64,000 nucleotides of DNA from JBOZRQ01 sp050789255 (GCA_050789255.1 JBOZRQ010000016.1:41795-105794), one strand, 5' to 3'. Shown: positions 8,602 to 18,150, numbered from the stretch's first letter. The notes: generated from the sequence alone by a model not told the origin. Numbers and translations: made by a program.

Positions 8602-9646
8602 CGGCGTCGTCGCCGCCGCCGCTGGCGGCCTTGGCTGCGACGCCGCCTGCCATGAGGCGCTCCTTGATCTTGCGCTCCACCTCGGCGGCCACATCGGGGT
8701 GCTGCTTGAGCCAGTCGCGGGCGTTCTCCTTGCCCTGACCGATGCGCTGGTCCCCATAGGAGAACCAGGCGCCGCTCTTCTGAATGACGGGCGGGTTGAG
8801 CTCCACGCCGATGTCGATCAAGCTGCCCTCGCGGGAGATGCCGACGCCGTAGAGGATGTCGAACTCGGCCTGCTTGAAGGGCGGGGCAACCTTATTCTTG
8901 ACCACCTTGACCCGGGTGCGGGAGCCCACGACCTCGGTGCCGGTCTTCAGCGCCTCGGTCTTGCGGACCTCGAGGCGGACCGAGGAGTAGAACTTGAGGG
9001 CGCGGCCGCCCGGCGTGGTTTCGGGGTTGCCGAACATGACGCCGACCTTTTCACGGATCTGGTTGATGAAGATGCAGACGCACTTGGACTTGGAGATGGC
9101 GCCCGTGAGCTTGCGGAGCGCCTGGGACATAAGGCGGGCCTGCAGACCCACGAAGGCGTCGCCCATTTCGCCTTCGATTTCGGCACGGGGCACCAACGCC
9201 GCTACCGAGTCGACGACGATGACGTCGACGACGCCGGAGCGAATGAGCGTTTCGGTGATTTCCAGGGCCTGCTCGCCCGTGTCGGGCTGGCTGATGAGCA
9301 GGTTGTCGATGTCTACCCCCAGGGCCCGGCAGTAGACCGGATCGAGGGCGTGCTCGGCGTCGACGAAGGCGGCCACGCCGCCGTTCTTCTGCGCTTCGGC
9401 GATGACGTGCAGGGCGACCGTGGTTTTGCCGGAGGATTCCGGTCCGTAGATTTCGATGACGCGGCCGCGGGGAAGACCGCCGACGCCCAGGGCGACGTCG
9501 AGCGCGACGGCGCCGGTGGGAATGACCTCCACATGCAGCTTAGCCGCCTGCTCGCCGAGCTTCATGATGGAGCCCTTACCGAACTGCTTTTCAATCTGGG
9601 CCATGGCCATGTCGATGGCCTTTTGCTTGCTGGCTTCCAACGCCAT
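8588..9646 (-). CDS. recA: Recombinase RecA
   Basis: The 352-residue protein is full length and highly conserved: a KGSIMKLGE start region, Walker A GPESSGKTT, the VDAEHALDP segment, Walker B VIVVDSVAAL, the DNA-binding loops (VGLQARLMSQALRKL, GNPETTPGGRALKFY) and an acidic C-terminal tail (GGGDDAGDDE). RecA polymerises on single-stranded DNA, drives strand exchange and triggers LexA self-cleavage. It heads the repair operon that runs leftward through recX to the split Mre11-Rad50 genes. A sigma-A-like promoter with a palindrome over the -35 lies at 9716-9755. Confidence 0.98.
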   Translation of the reverse strand: MALEASKQKAIDMAMAQIEKQFGKGSIMKLGEQAAKLHVEVIPTGAVALDVALGVGGLPRGRVIEIYGPESSGKTTVALHVIAEAQKNGGVAAFVDAEHALDPVYCRALGVDIDNLLISQPDTGEQALEITETLIRSGVVDVIVVDSVAALVPRAEIEGEMGDAFVGLQARLMSQALRKLTGAISKSKCVCIFINQIREKVGVMFGNPETTPGGRALKFYSSVRLEVRKTEALKTGTEVVGSRTRVKVVKNKVAPPFKQAEFDILYGVGISREGSLIDIGVELNPPVIQKSGAWFSYGDQRIGQGKENARDWLKQHPDVAAEVERKIKERLMAGGVAAKAASGGGDDAGDDE

Positions 9647-9684
9647 TCTCCCGCAGCCTCCCTATTTTCCGTGCCCGTGGGCAT

Positions 9685-9701
9685 ATGGAAAGTATTTCCA
9701 T
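9685..9701. promoter_or_regulatory. Palindrome in the recA leader
   Basis: ATGGAAA-GTA-TTTCCAT is a perfect 7-bp inverted repeat with a 3-bp centre. It falls just downstream of the expected recA transcription start, in a typical operator position. The binding protein is unknown. Confidence 0.45.
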
Positions 9702-9715
9702 TCGTTTTCGCTCTC

Positions 9716-9755
9716 AGTATAACGGAGGATGACCTGTTCGGCAACCCCCCGAACA
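9716..9755 (-). promoter_or_regulatory. recA promoter with an operator-like palindrome over the -35
   Basis: Reading leftward, TTGCCG (9739-9744) and TATACT (9716-9721) are separated by exactly 17 bases, a good sigma-A promoter. The -35 lies inside the palindrome TGTTCGG-N7-CCGAACA (9735-9755). A repressor bound there would block RNA polymerase, which fits damage control of recA. The half-site order is GTTCG...CGAAC, not the CGAAC-N4-GTTCG order of Bacillus LexA boxes, so the regulator is not certain. Confidence 0.6.
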
Positions 9756-9964
9756 CAGGAACTTGACATTGGGAGGAGTCGCTCCCGGGGAGCGGTTCTC
9801 CTCGCGCCAATCTCAAAAAGTAGACGTGTCTGAGGTAGAGTTTCGACGAGAATCTCCCCATTCCTGCTGTAGGCTGCTGGGTTTTAGAACATTTGTTCGC
9901 CATCTCTTCATCAACCACAGAACGTTTACGAAACTGTTACCTTGCGGTAAGACGTACGTTAGTA

Positions 9965-9993
9965 TTGTTTGCTGTTCGACTTTTCTATATACT
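9965..9993 (+). promoter_or_regulatory. Sigma-A-like promoter for the coiled-coil gene pair
   Basis: TTGTTT (9965-9970), a 17-base spacer and TATACT (9988-9993) precede the gene at 10027. The rest of the 380-base intergenic stretch 9647-10026 holds the recA control region; I see no further gene in it. Confidence 0.6.
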
Positions 9994-10026
9994 AATGGAA
10001 GACGACTTGGGTGGGGGGAATCTGCC

Positions 10027-10458
10027 GTGTGGCCGAGGCACCGGCTGTTCGGCGTAGATGGTGAAGCGCTTCAGCAGGAGATGGCTCGCCGGGAGCTAGC
10101 ACGCCGGGCGAGGATCGACCGCATTGAGCAGGAGATCGGTCGGAAACGGGCTGAACTGACACGCCTGCAGGCCGAGGAGGAGCGGCTGCAGGTGTTGGGC
10201 CGCGACCTTGAGGCAGGGTTGCACCGGGAGGAGCAGCCCCTTGCCACTCGCAGCTCGGCCCCGACGCCGCTGCAACTGGAATTGGAATTTCATCTGCTGG
10301 CCCTGCAGCGGATACAGGCGGAAATCTGCTTCCTGCGCGCCAGCCGTGCGCGCATCACGGATCAGGTGCGCGAGGCGTTGCTTGCACACCTGACCGAACC
10401 GTCCCCGAGCGCTCCTGCTCCACCGAACTCCGATGCGAAGGAGGCCGCGAATGCCTAA
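10027..10458 (+). CDS. Small coiled-coil protein, function unknown
   Basis: The gene encodes 143 residues. I placed the start at the GTG at 10027, after a GGGTGGGGGGAA site. The frame is open upstream, but no convincing start or similarity lies there. Residues ~15-60 form a basic and acidic helix (EMARRELARRARIDRIEQEI...AELTRLQAEEERL), followed by a second amphipathic helix (~85-125). No known domain is visible. The gene overlaps the next coiled-coil gene by eight bases, so the two products probably work together. Confidence 0.65.
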   Translation: MWPRHRLFGVDGEALQQEMARRELARRARIDRIEQEIGRKRAELTRLQAEEERLQVLGRDLEAGLHREEQPLATRSSAPTPLQLELEFHLLALQRIQAEICFLRASRARITDQVREALLAHLTEPSPSAPAPPNSDAKEAANA

Positions 10459-11140
10459 GTACAAACGGGCTTCCCGGCTCCGCCGAAATGTGGCGACAAC
10501 GCCTCATCCTCCGGAGGCAGGCGGACTCAAGCGTTCGCTGTGGGGCCTCACGGAGCGGCACGCTGCCGAACTGCTGTCGCAGCAAGAACAGGCGCTTCAA
10601 GGGGCGCAGGGCGATGCGGAAGCAGCACATCTCGCCCTCGAGCAGGAGATCGACCGCCTGCGCAAGCGGGTCGATTTGCTGCGCCAGTCCACCGACATTC
10701 TGACCCAACGGCTGGTCAAGAACCGGGCGGCCGCAGGAGCGGCGACCCGCATGGTGGAGCATCAGATGGCAAAACTGGAGCGGGAGAACGCCGCTGCCGC
10801 CAGCGACCTCAAGTTTGAGACCGTTCGGGCCAGCGCAGAACTGCAGTTGGAACGACAAGCGTTTCGTGACTTCCTGGGCGATTTGTACCGGGTGCTGGAG
10901 GGGCGGGGCGCCCTGCCACCGGAGCTGGAACCAAAGGTTCCCACGCCTCCGGAAGGCCAGCTGCCGGACCGACCCGACTGGCGCCCGCTCCTGATCGGCA
11001 AGATCGTCGGCCGCACGGTCAAGACGGCCGGCGGTGTGCTGCTCGCGCAGGCAGGCGAGGTCGTATCCGCCGACACGGTCGCCGCGGCCGAGGAGAACGG
11101 CCTTCTCCCCGACCTCTTCCTGGCGATCCGCATCCCTTAG
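10451..11140 (+). CDS. Coiled-coil protein with a small beta-rich C-terminal module
   Basis: The gene encodes 229 residues from the ATG at 10451, which follows GAAGGAGG inside the 3' end of the previous gene. Residues ~30-150 are predicted coiled coil (SQQEQALQGAQGDAEAAHL onward). The last ~45 residues form a compact motif (GKIVGRTVKTAGGVLL, then GEVVSADTVAAAEENGLL). This resembles short modules of the type G-K-x-x-G-R-x-x-x-D-x-x-G-x-x-x-A found near the ends of other Firmicute proteins. Function is unknown; a structural or cell-envelope role is a guess. Confidence 0.65.
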   Translation: MPKYKRASRLRRNVATTPHPPEAGGLKRSLWGLTERHAAELLSQQEQALQGAQGDAEAAHLALEQEIDRLRKRVDLLRQSTDILTQRLVKNRAAAGAATRMVEHQMAKLERENAAAASDLKFETVRASAELQLERQAFRDFLGDLYRVLEGRGALPPELEPKVPTPPEGQLPDRPDWRPLLIGKIVGRTVKTAGGVLLAQAGEVVSADTVAAAEENGLLPDLFLAIRIP

Positions 11141-11205
11141 CTGCTATTTTTGCGCCCGTGGACATACCCTCCTGTGTAGCCAGATCGCTGCAGGAGGAGT
11201 GACTC

Positions 11206-11688
11206 ATGAGTGACGCCACGGCCTTCGTGGGCCAGTTCGCTTACCCAGCCCTGACCTTCGCTGCCGGCGCCCTGGGCGCCGCCGTCACGCGGCCGGCGAT
11301 TCCCACCTGGTACGCCAGTCTGCGCAAGCCGCCCGGCACACCGCCCAATTGGGTCTTCGGCGTCGTCTGGACAGTGCTGTACACCCTCATGGCCGCCGCC
11401 TCCTACCTGGTCTGGAGGACCACAGCCGCCACAGGGGACGGCGAACCGCTGCGGCTATACACCGCGCAGCTGGCCTTGAACGCCCTGTGGTCAGTGCTCT
11501 TCTTCGGCCTGCAAATGCCCGGTCTGGCCCTGGTCGAGATTCACGTGCTCTGGCTGGCCGTATTGGCTACCACGCTAGCCTTCTTCCAGGTCGACCCGAT
11601 CGCGGGCCTGCTCATGGTTCCGTACCTCCTGTGGGTCACCTACGCCACCTATCTCAACTACGGCATCTGGCGGCTTAACCGACCATAG
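11206..11688 (+). CDS. tspO: TspO/MBR family tryptophan-rich sensory protein
   Basis: The 160-residue protein has five hydrophobic helices and the family signature WYASLRKPPGTPPNWVFG (W-Y-x-x-L-x-K-P-x-x-x-P-P-x-W-x-F). The later WSVLFF and LNYGIW segments are also typical. TspO proteins sit in the membrane and bind porphyrins or other tetrapyrroles, with roles in stress response. A GCAGGAGGAG site precedes the ATG. It stands apart from its neighbours by 65 and 84 bases. Confidence 0.93.
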   Translation: MSDATAFVGQFAYPALTFAAGALGAAVTRPAIPTWYASLRKPPGTPPNWVFGVVWTVLYTLMAAASYLVWRTTAATGDGEPLRLYTAQLALNALWSVLFFGLQMPGLALVEIHVLWLAVLATTLAFFQVDPIAGLLMVPYLLWVTYATYLNYGIWRLNRP

Positions 11689-11772
11689 GCAGAAATAGGC
11701 CTTTATTGCAGCCCCCTGGTAGCAGGAAGCAGTGCGCCAACCGGGAAAGTCCTCCCGTGAGGTGATTGACTC

Positions 11773-12633
11773 ATGCTTCTGAAGGACAAGGTGGCGGTCA
11801 TTACCGGCGGCGCCCGCGGGCTCGGCCTGGCTATCACCCAGGCCTACGTGCGCGAGGGCGCCAGGCTGGTGATCGCAGGGCGGTCGCAACCGGCGGTCGA
11901 AGCCGTATGTGAACGCCTGAGCGCTCAGGGAGCCGCTGTGAGCGGACTGCCCTGCGACGTGGGCGACCCGGCGCAGGTCCGCCGCTTGGCGGAACACGCG
12001 ATATCAGCATTTGGCCGCTTTGATATCTGGGTCAACAACGCAGGGGTGTCCGCTCCCTACGGGCCTGTAACAGCCATTGCCCCCGACGCGATCACCACAA
12101 CCGTGCAGACCAACATTCTGGGCACTTACTACGGCTCCATGGCGGCCCTTGAGCACTTCCGCCCCCGCCGCTCCGGCAAGCTGATCAACCTGCTGGGGCG
12201 CGGGGACAAGGCCAAGCCCGTCCCACTGCAAACCGCCTACGCTGCAAGCAAGGCATGGATTCGGTCATTCACCCTCTCGCTCGCCGAGGAGAACCGCGAC
12301 TCAGGCGTCGGCATTTACGCCTTTAACCCCGGCATGGTAAGCACCGACATGCTGACCGACCTGGAGGCCATCGCGGGATACGAGGAGCGCCTCAAGGTGA
12401 TGCCCACCATCATCCGCATGTGGGCCAATCCCCCGGAGATTCCGGCCGAGCGGGCCGTGTGGCTGGCCTCCCCCGCCACGGACGGGCGCACCGGCCTGGA
12501 GGTGCGGGTGACCGGCCCTGCCCAGCTCCTGGGAGGGGCCCTGGCCGAAGGCTTCCGCCGCATCTTCAGCCGCCAAGGTCCGGAGGTCGCCGTTCGTGTG
12601 CGCACCGTACCCAGACACGAGCCGGAGCTGTAG
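11773..12633 (+). CDS. Short-chain dehydrogenase/reductase (SDR)
   Basis: The 286-residue protein is a classical SDR: TGGARGLG nucleotide-binding loop at ~11-18, NNAG near residue 90 and catalytic YAASK near residue 156. The usual upstream catalytic Ser position reads INLLGRGDKAK, so the exact Ser is not obvious. A C-terminal extension of ~40 residues follows the fold. Substrate is unknown. The gene is followed by a strong bidirectional terminator. Confidence 0.9.
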   Translation: MLLKDKVAVITGGARGLGLAITQAYVREGARLVIAGRSQPAVEAVCERLSAQGAAVSGLPCDVGDPAQVRRLAEHAISAFGRFDIWVNNAGVSAPYGPVTAIAPDAITTTVQTNILGTYYGSMAALEHFRPRRSGKLINLLGRGDKAKPVPLQTAYAASKAWIRSFTLSLAEENRDSGVGIYAFNPGMVSTDMLTDLEAIAGYEERLKVMPTIIRMWANPPEIPAERAVWLASPATDGRTGLEVRVTGPAQLLGGALAEGFRRIFSRQGPEVAVRVRTVPRHEPEL

Positions 12634-12660
12634 ACACTGCGCAATCAACGAAGCGCATAA

Positions 12661-12696
12661 CAAAACCGCCTGGGGGAAATCCCGCAGGCGGTTTTG
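12661..12696. terminator. Bidirectional terminator
   Basis: A 12-bp perfect stem (CAAAACCGCCTG / CAGGCGGTTTTG) with a 12-nt loop and T-rich flanks on both sides separates the convergent SDR and helicase genes. Confidence 0.85.
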
Positions 12697-12709
12697 GTTT
12701 GTGCCAATC

Positions 12710-14302
12710 TTACCGGCGACGGGCCGGCTCAATGTTGACCACACGGCCCTTGATCGTCGACTCCTGCATCGCCTGCATCACCTGGGCCGCAACGTCCTTC
12801 GGGACCTCCACGAAGGTGAAGCGGTCGTAGATGTTGATCAGGCCGATCAGGTTGCCGGGGATGCCAGCCTGGCTGGCGATCGACCGGACGATGTCGGCCG
12901 GCTGAATCAGCTGCTGGCGGCCGATGTTGAGGAAGAGCCGGACCATGCCGGCCTCGGCGCCCGTGTCGCCGAAGTCCATGGCCGGAGCCTGGGAGGCGTT
13001 GGACGCCTTATCTTCGCCGGCCACCATCTTCAGGGCGGCAGCCAGGAGCACATCCGGGTCGTACTCGTTGAGCAGGTCTTCGGCCAGCTCCTTGTAGAAG
13101 GCCAGCTGTCCGTCGTCCATCACCTTGATCAGGCGCTCCTTGAGCTGCTCCCGCTGCTTCTCCGCCACATCCATCAGGCTGGGCAGGGGCTTGCGCTGAA
13201 TCCGGCTGCGGGTAATCCGCTCGATCAGGCGCAGCTGCGGGAACTCACGGGCCGACACCAGGGTGACCGCGGTGCCCGTCCGACCGGCGCGGCCAGTGCG
13301 GCCGATGCGGTGGACGTAGCTCTCGGGGTCCTGGGGAATGTCGTAGTTGAAGACGTGGGTGACATCCTGGATGTCCAGGCCGCGGGCAGCCACGTCGGTG
13401 GCGACCAGCAGCTCCACGTTTCCTTCCTTGAACTTGGTCATAACCCGGCTGCGCTGGGCCTGGTTCATGTCGCCATGGATGCCCTCGGCCAGATAGCCGC
13501 GGGCCTGCAGGCCCTCCACCAGCTCGTCGACGCCCTTCTTGGTCCGGCAGAAGCAGATGCCGCGCTCCACATCTTCAATGTCGAGCACCCGGCAGAGCGC
13601 TTCGGTCTTGAACGAGGGGCGAACCTCGTAGAAGAACTGCTCGATCTGCGGGACCGTCAACTGCGCCGGCGAAACCGAGATATGCTCGGGCGTCTGCATG
13701 TAGCGGTTGGCCAGGCGGCGGATCTCCTCGGGCATGGTGGCGGAGAAGAGCAGGGTCTGCCGCTCCTGCGGCGTCTCCTTGAGAATAAACTCAATGTCCT
13801 CCACGAAGCCCATGTCCAGCATTTCGTCGGCCTCGTCCAGCACGACCATGCGCACGTTAGCGAACGAAACCGTGCCCCGGCGCATATGGTCCATGATCCG
13901 ACCGGGGGTGCCGACAACCACGTCGACGCCGAACCGAAGGGAACGGATCTGACGGTCGATCGACTGACCGCCGTAGATGGCGATGGTCTTGATCCGGGCA
14001 TACTTGCCGATCTTGGTGATCTCCTCGGCCACCTGGATGGCCAGCTCACGGGTCGGGGTCAGCACCAGGGCCTGAACCCCCCGCAGCTTGGGATCCCACC
14101 GCTCGACGATGGGGGCGCCGAACGCCGCCGTTTTGCCCGTGCCGGTCTGAGCCTGGCCGATGACATCCCGGCCTGAAAGCAGGACCGGAATGGTCTTCTC
14201 CTGGATCGGCGACGGCTCTTCAAAGCCCATGTCATCCAGCGCCTTGAGCACTCTATCCGACAATCCCAGGTTCTGGAACGTCAACTTGGTCTCCTCCGAC
14301 AT
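12710..14302 (-). CDS. deaD: DEAD-box ATP-dependent RNA helicase with DbpA-type RNA-binding domain
   Basis: The 530-residue protein has all core motifs in order: Q motif (FEEPSPIQ), AQTGTGKT, PTRELAIQ, TPGRIMDH, VLDEADEML, SATMP, ATDVAARGLD and HRIGRTGRAG. After the helicase core a linker leads to a DbpA-like RNA-binding fold (GMVRLFLNIGRQQLIQPADI to VEVPKDVAAQVMQAM). Such helicases unwind short RNA duplexes during ribosome assembly and mRNA decay. GAGGAGAG precedes the ATG. The fba gene ends upstream with a 35-base gap, so read-through from glycolytic genes is possible. Confidence 0.95.
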   Translation of the reverse strand: MSEETKLTFQNLGLSDRVLKALDDMGFEEPSPIQEKTIPVLLSGRDVIGQAQTGTGKTAAFGAPIVERWDPKLRGVQALVLTPTRELAIQVAEEITKIGKYARIKTIAIYGGQSIDRQIRSLRFGVDVVVGTPGRIMDHMRRGTVSFANVRMVVLDEADEMLDMGFVEDIEFILKETPQERQTLLFSATMPEEIRRLANRYMQTPEHISVSPAQLTVPQIEQFFYEVRPSFKTEALCRVLDIEDVERGICFCRTKKGVDELVEGLQARGYLAEGIHGDMNQAQRSRVMTKFKEGNVELLVATDVAARGLDIQDVTHVFNYDIPQDPESYVHRIGRTGRAGRTGTAVTLVSAREFPQLRLIERITRSRIQRKPLPSLMDVAEKQREQLKERLIKVMDDGQLAFYKELAEDLLNEYDPDVLLAAALKMVAGEDKASNASQAPAMDFGDTGAEAGMVRLFLNIGRQQLIQPADIVRSIASQAGIPGNLIGLINIYDRFTFVEVPKDVAAQVMQAMQESTIKGRVVNIEPARRR

Positions 14303-14337
14303 GAAATCTCTCCTCGGTTAGCTAGAGCATAGCAGGC

Positions 14338-15207
14338 CTATACCCGACCGCTGGAGCCGAATAGCCGCATCTTCTCCTTCGTAACAGCCTTGACCGCATC
14401 GCGGGCGGGCTTGAGCAGGTGACGGGGATCATCGACGCCCGGCTTCTTCTCGAGGAGGTTCTTGACGCCCTCCACGAAGGCCAGCTTGAGCTCAGTGCCA
14501 ATATTGATTTTGCTGACACCAGCCGCGATCGCATCCTTGATCATGTGATCGGGGGTGCCGGAACCGCCATGAAGAACCAGGAAGCAGTTGGGATCCACAG
14601 CCTTGACCTTCTCGTAGATGACGCCCATGCGCTTGATGTCAAGCTTGGGCTCACCCTTGTACAGGCCATGGGCATTGCCGATAGCCACGGCCACCGCATC
14701 GATGCCGGTATCCTTCACGAAGCGGGCGGCCTCGTCCGGGTCGGTCATGGTGGCGTCGGCCTCATCGACGACGATGTTCTCCTCCACGCCGCCGATCTTG
14801 CCGATTTCGCCCTCAACGGTGGCGCCAACGGCATGGGCCATCTCCACGACCTTGCGGGTCAGGGCGACGTTCTCGTCGTACGCGTAGTGAGAGCCATCGA
14901 CCATGACGGACTTGAAACCGGCGTGGACGCACTGGGTGGCCAGCTCGAAGGACTCGCCGTGGTCCAGGTGGGCAACGATCGGAACCGGAGCGGCGTCAGC
15001 TAACGTTTTGACGATAGCTGTAAGGGTCTGGAGACCGGCGTATTTGATCGCACCGGAAGAAATGATAAGAATCGCAGGGGACTTTTCTTCCACGGCAGCT
15101 TCGATGACGGCCTGTACAGTCTCCAGATTCTGGACACCGAAAGCGCCGACCGCGTACTTTCCAGCCTCGGCAGCCTTGCAAACCTCGCGCAGCGTCGTGA
15201 GCGACAT
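14338..15207 (-). CDS. fba: Class II fructose-bisphosphate aldolase
   Basis: The 289-residue enzyme cleaves fructose-1,6-bisphosphate to dihydroxyacetone phosphate and glyceraldehyde-3-phosphate. Zinc and phosphate motifs are present: HLDHG, VMVDGSHYAYDEN, EGEIGKIGG, NAHGLYKG, LHGGSGTPDHMI and KINIGTELK. The start is the ATG at 15207, preceded by GAGGAGG; the open frame extends 34 codons further without support. It lies downstream of mgsA and gap on the same strand. Confidence 0.96.
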   Translation of the reverse strand: MSLTTLREVCKAAEAGKYAVGAFGVQNLETVQAVIEAAVEEKSPAILIISSGAIKYAGLQTLTAIVKTLADAAPVPIVAHLDHGESFELATQCVHAGFKSVMVDGSHYAYDENVALTRKVVEMAHAVGATVEGEIGKIGGVEENIVVDEADATMTDPDEAARFVKDTGIDAVAVAIGNAHGLYKGEPKLDIKRMGVIYEKVKAVDPNCFLVLHGGSGTPDHMIKDAIAAGVSKINIGTELKLAFVEGVKNLLEKKPGVDDPRHLLKPARDAVKAVTKEKMRLFGSSGRV

Positions 15208-15277
15208 CAGAGGGTACCTCCTCATTATAAGTGACTGGGGCAGAAGGGCAAGCAGAAATCTGGCGGGGTTGAATGAA

Positions 15278-15307
15278 GTCGGGGGGAGGTAGAGCCCGCC
15301 CCCCGAC
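15278..15307. terminator. GC-rich hairpin between mgsA and fba
   Basis: GTCGGGGGG / CCCCCCGAC, a 9-bp stem with a 12-nt loop, follows the mgsA stop. It lacks a T run, so it may pause or stabilise the transcript and not end it. Confidence 0.4.
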
Positions 15308-15336
15308 ATCCGTAAGGTTCCCCGGTTATCGTCGCC

Positions 15337-15714
15337 CTATTTCCCTTTCAACTGCTGCAGATTGTCCATGAACAGCCGGGCCGAACCGAGGTTGGTCGCG
15401 ACCGGGATGTCACGGACGTCGCACAGCCGCAGGAGCGCTGACACGTCAGGCTCATGGGGCATGGCGGTCAGGGGGTCGCGCAGGAAGATCACCATGTCGA
15501 TCTCCCCCACCGCCACCTTCGACCCGATCTGCTGGTCACCGCCCAGGGGCCCGGACAGGAACGCGTGAACTGGGAGCCCCGTATGTTCCGTGATCAGCTT
15601 CCCGGTGGTGCCGGTGGCGAAGAGCTCATGCCCGTCGAAGCAGGGCCTGAACTCGCTCACCAGCTTGATCATGGCCAGCTTCCGGTTGTCGTGGGCGATC
15701 AGGGCGATCCTCAT
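15337..15714 (-). CDS. mgsA: Methylglyoxal synthase
   Basis: The 125-residue protein converts dihydroxyacetone phosphate to methylglyoxal and phosphate, a bypass used when phosphate is low. It has the family's IALIAHDNRK start, GTTGKLI phosphate-binding segment, SGPLGGDQQIG with the catalytic Asp, and FLRDPLTAMPHEPD. Its length is normal. Location between gap and fba puts it at the triose-phosphate branch point. Confidence 0.96.
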   Translation of the reverse strand: MRIALIAHDNRKLAMIKLVSEFRPCFDGHELFATGTTGKLITEHTGLPVHAFLSGPLGGDQQIGSKVAVGEIDMVIFLRDPLTAMPHEPDVSALLRLCDVRDIPVATNLGSARLFMDNLQQLKGK

Positions 15715-15738
15715 CGTGTGGCCTCCTCTTTCCGGACA

Positions 15739-15850
15739 TTTACCGCTGATTACGCAGATTATTGCGATTGCGCAGATTACCGGGCAGAAGACCCGGACAC
15801 ATATTTCATATATGATTTAATCTGCGTAATCTGCGTAATCTGCGGTGAAA
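15739..15850. repeat. Inverted repeat of the ACCGCAGATTACGCAGATTA type
   Basis: The right arm (15818-15850) contains, on the minus strand, three head-to-tail copies of GATTACGCA preceded by TTTTCACCGCA. The left arm (15739-15778) has a diverged copy in inverse orientation (TTTACCGCTGATTACGCAGA, then a second unit). A small hairpin CCGGG-N7-CCCGG (15780-15796) lies in the centre. Repeats of this wording are scattered in many unrelated bacterial genomes. It fills the gap between gap and mgsA and could fold into a long hairpin. Confidence 0.75.
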
Positions 15851-15857
15851 AATGCCC

Positions 15858-16868
<1,011 letters not shown>

Positions 16869-16897
16869 ACAGATGCGCCTCCTGTGTTCGGTAGAGA

Positions 16898-18112
16898 TCA
16901 CCTGTCAACGGTGGGGGACCGGAAGAGCTCTTCAATCACCAGCGCCGCTCCGCCGAGAGGACCGGAGTCCTCGTCCAGGGCGGTCGACCGGATCTCGAAG
17001 CGCTCGCGCAAAGCGGGAAGGGTTCGGGCCAGGGCGGTGGTGCGCAGCGGCTCCATCAGGAGTTCGCCCGCACGGCTGGTGCCGCCGCCGATGATCACCA
17101 TGGCCGGATTGAGGATATTGATCAGGTTGCCAATGCCCAGGCCCAGATAACGACCGGCTTCCGCTAGTGTTTCCTTTGCAAGGGCATCTCCATCACGCGC
17201 AGCCTCAATCACGGTCGTGCCGATGACCTGATCAAGATCATGGCCCACTTTCTCGGCAATCAGGGAAGGATATCCCTGCTGGATCTTCTTAACGGCCCTC
17301 CGGGCGATGGCCGGCGCAGCGGCCACCGTCTCCAGGCAGCCATAGCTGCCGCAGCGGCACCGCGGGCCGTCGTCATCGACGATGGTGTGGCCCAGTTCAC
17401 CGGCGCCTTCATGGGCGCCGCCGTAAAGCTCGCCGCCGATGATGATACCGGCGCCGATGCCTACGCCAACCCGGATGTAAGCGAGGTTGTCCACCCCGCG
17501 GGCCGCCCCGAAGGAGCGTTCACCCCAGGCCATGGCCCGGGCGTCGTTCTCGATCCAAATCGGCAGCGTGAGCCGCTGTTCCAAAATCGAGACCACCGGC
17601 AGGTCCTCCAGGTCGAAGTGCGGCGAGTACCGCCACAGACCGGCCTTTTGATCCACCAGCCCGGTGATGCCCACCCCTACGCCGGCCACCGGAATCGGCC
17701 TCGGCGAGGCGGGCAAACTGTCCAGCAGCTCCCGGACCGCCAGTTCGAGGCGCCCCAGCTCATCCATGGGATCGGTAGAAGCGACCCGGTGCTTGACCCG
17801 GCGCACCACCTCTCCGCTCAGGTCGGCCAGCACGGCACGCACGTGACCGGCGCCCAGTTCGGCCCCGATCACCCAGCGGGCCCTCGGGTTGAACCGCAGC
17901 AGGATCGGCGGGCGCCCGCCCGACGACTCGCCGGTGCCGAGCTCCTCGATCCATCCATCCTCCAGCAGTTCAGAGACCACCGCAGAGATGGTGGGACGGG
18001 TCAGGCCGGTCTGCTCAGCTGCATCTGCCCGGGAGAGCGGACCGCGGGAGCGAATCAGCTTCAGGACACGCTGCTTGTTAATGGCCCGAATCAACTCAGG
18101 GCCTACGAGCAT
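16898..18112 (-). CDS. ROK-family transcriptional repressor (XylR/NagC type)
   Basis: The 404-residue protein has an N-terminal winged HTH (residues ~10-65: LKLIRSRGPLSRADAAEQTGLTRP start) and a C-terminal ROK sugar-kinase-like domain. The latter shows IGAELGAGHVRAVLADL, IENDARAMAWGE, the GAGELGHT segment and the zinc motif CRCGSYGCLE. It should sense a sugar or sugar phosphate and release DNA. I chose the ATG at 18112, following AGGGGGTGA. Two copies of CGTAAAG-N3-CTTTAC[G/A] flank its promoter, which suggests autoregulation, and gap lies directly downstream. Confidence 0.92.
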   Translation of the reverse strand: MLVGPELIRAINKQRVLKLIRSRGPLSRADAAEQTGLTRPTISAVVSELLEDGWIEELGTGESSGGRPPILLRFNPRARWVIGAELGAGHVRAVLADLSGEVVRRVKHRVASTDPMDELGRLELAVRELLDSLPASPRPIPVAGVGVGITGLVDQKAGLWRYSPHFDLEDLPVVSILEQRLTLPIWIENDARAMAWGERSFGAARGVDNLAYIRVGVGIGAGIIIGGELYGGAHEGAGELGHTIVDDDGPRCRCGSYGCLETVAAAPAIARRAVKKIQQGYPSLIAEKVGHDLDQVIGTTVIEAARDGDALAKETLAEAGRYLGLGIGNLINILNPAMVIIGGGTSRAGELLMEPLRTTALARTLPALRERFEIRSTALDEDSGPLGGAALVIEELFRSPTVDR

Positions 18113-18150
18113 TGGGTCACCCCCTGAGGAAGTCACCTGCGCTCAGCTTA

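Noticed and set aside
9735..9755. The TGTTCGG palindrome considered as a transcription terminator
   Set aside because: It has no T tract and contains the -35 box of the recA promoter, so an operator is more likely.
12596..14176. Rightward open frame of 526 codons opposite the helicase gene
   Set aside because: It is a shadow of the DEAD-box gene, whose motifs are complete on the minus strand.
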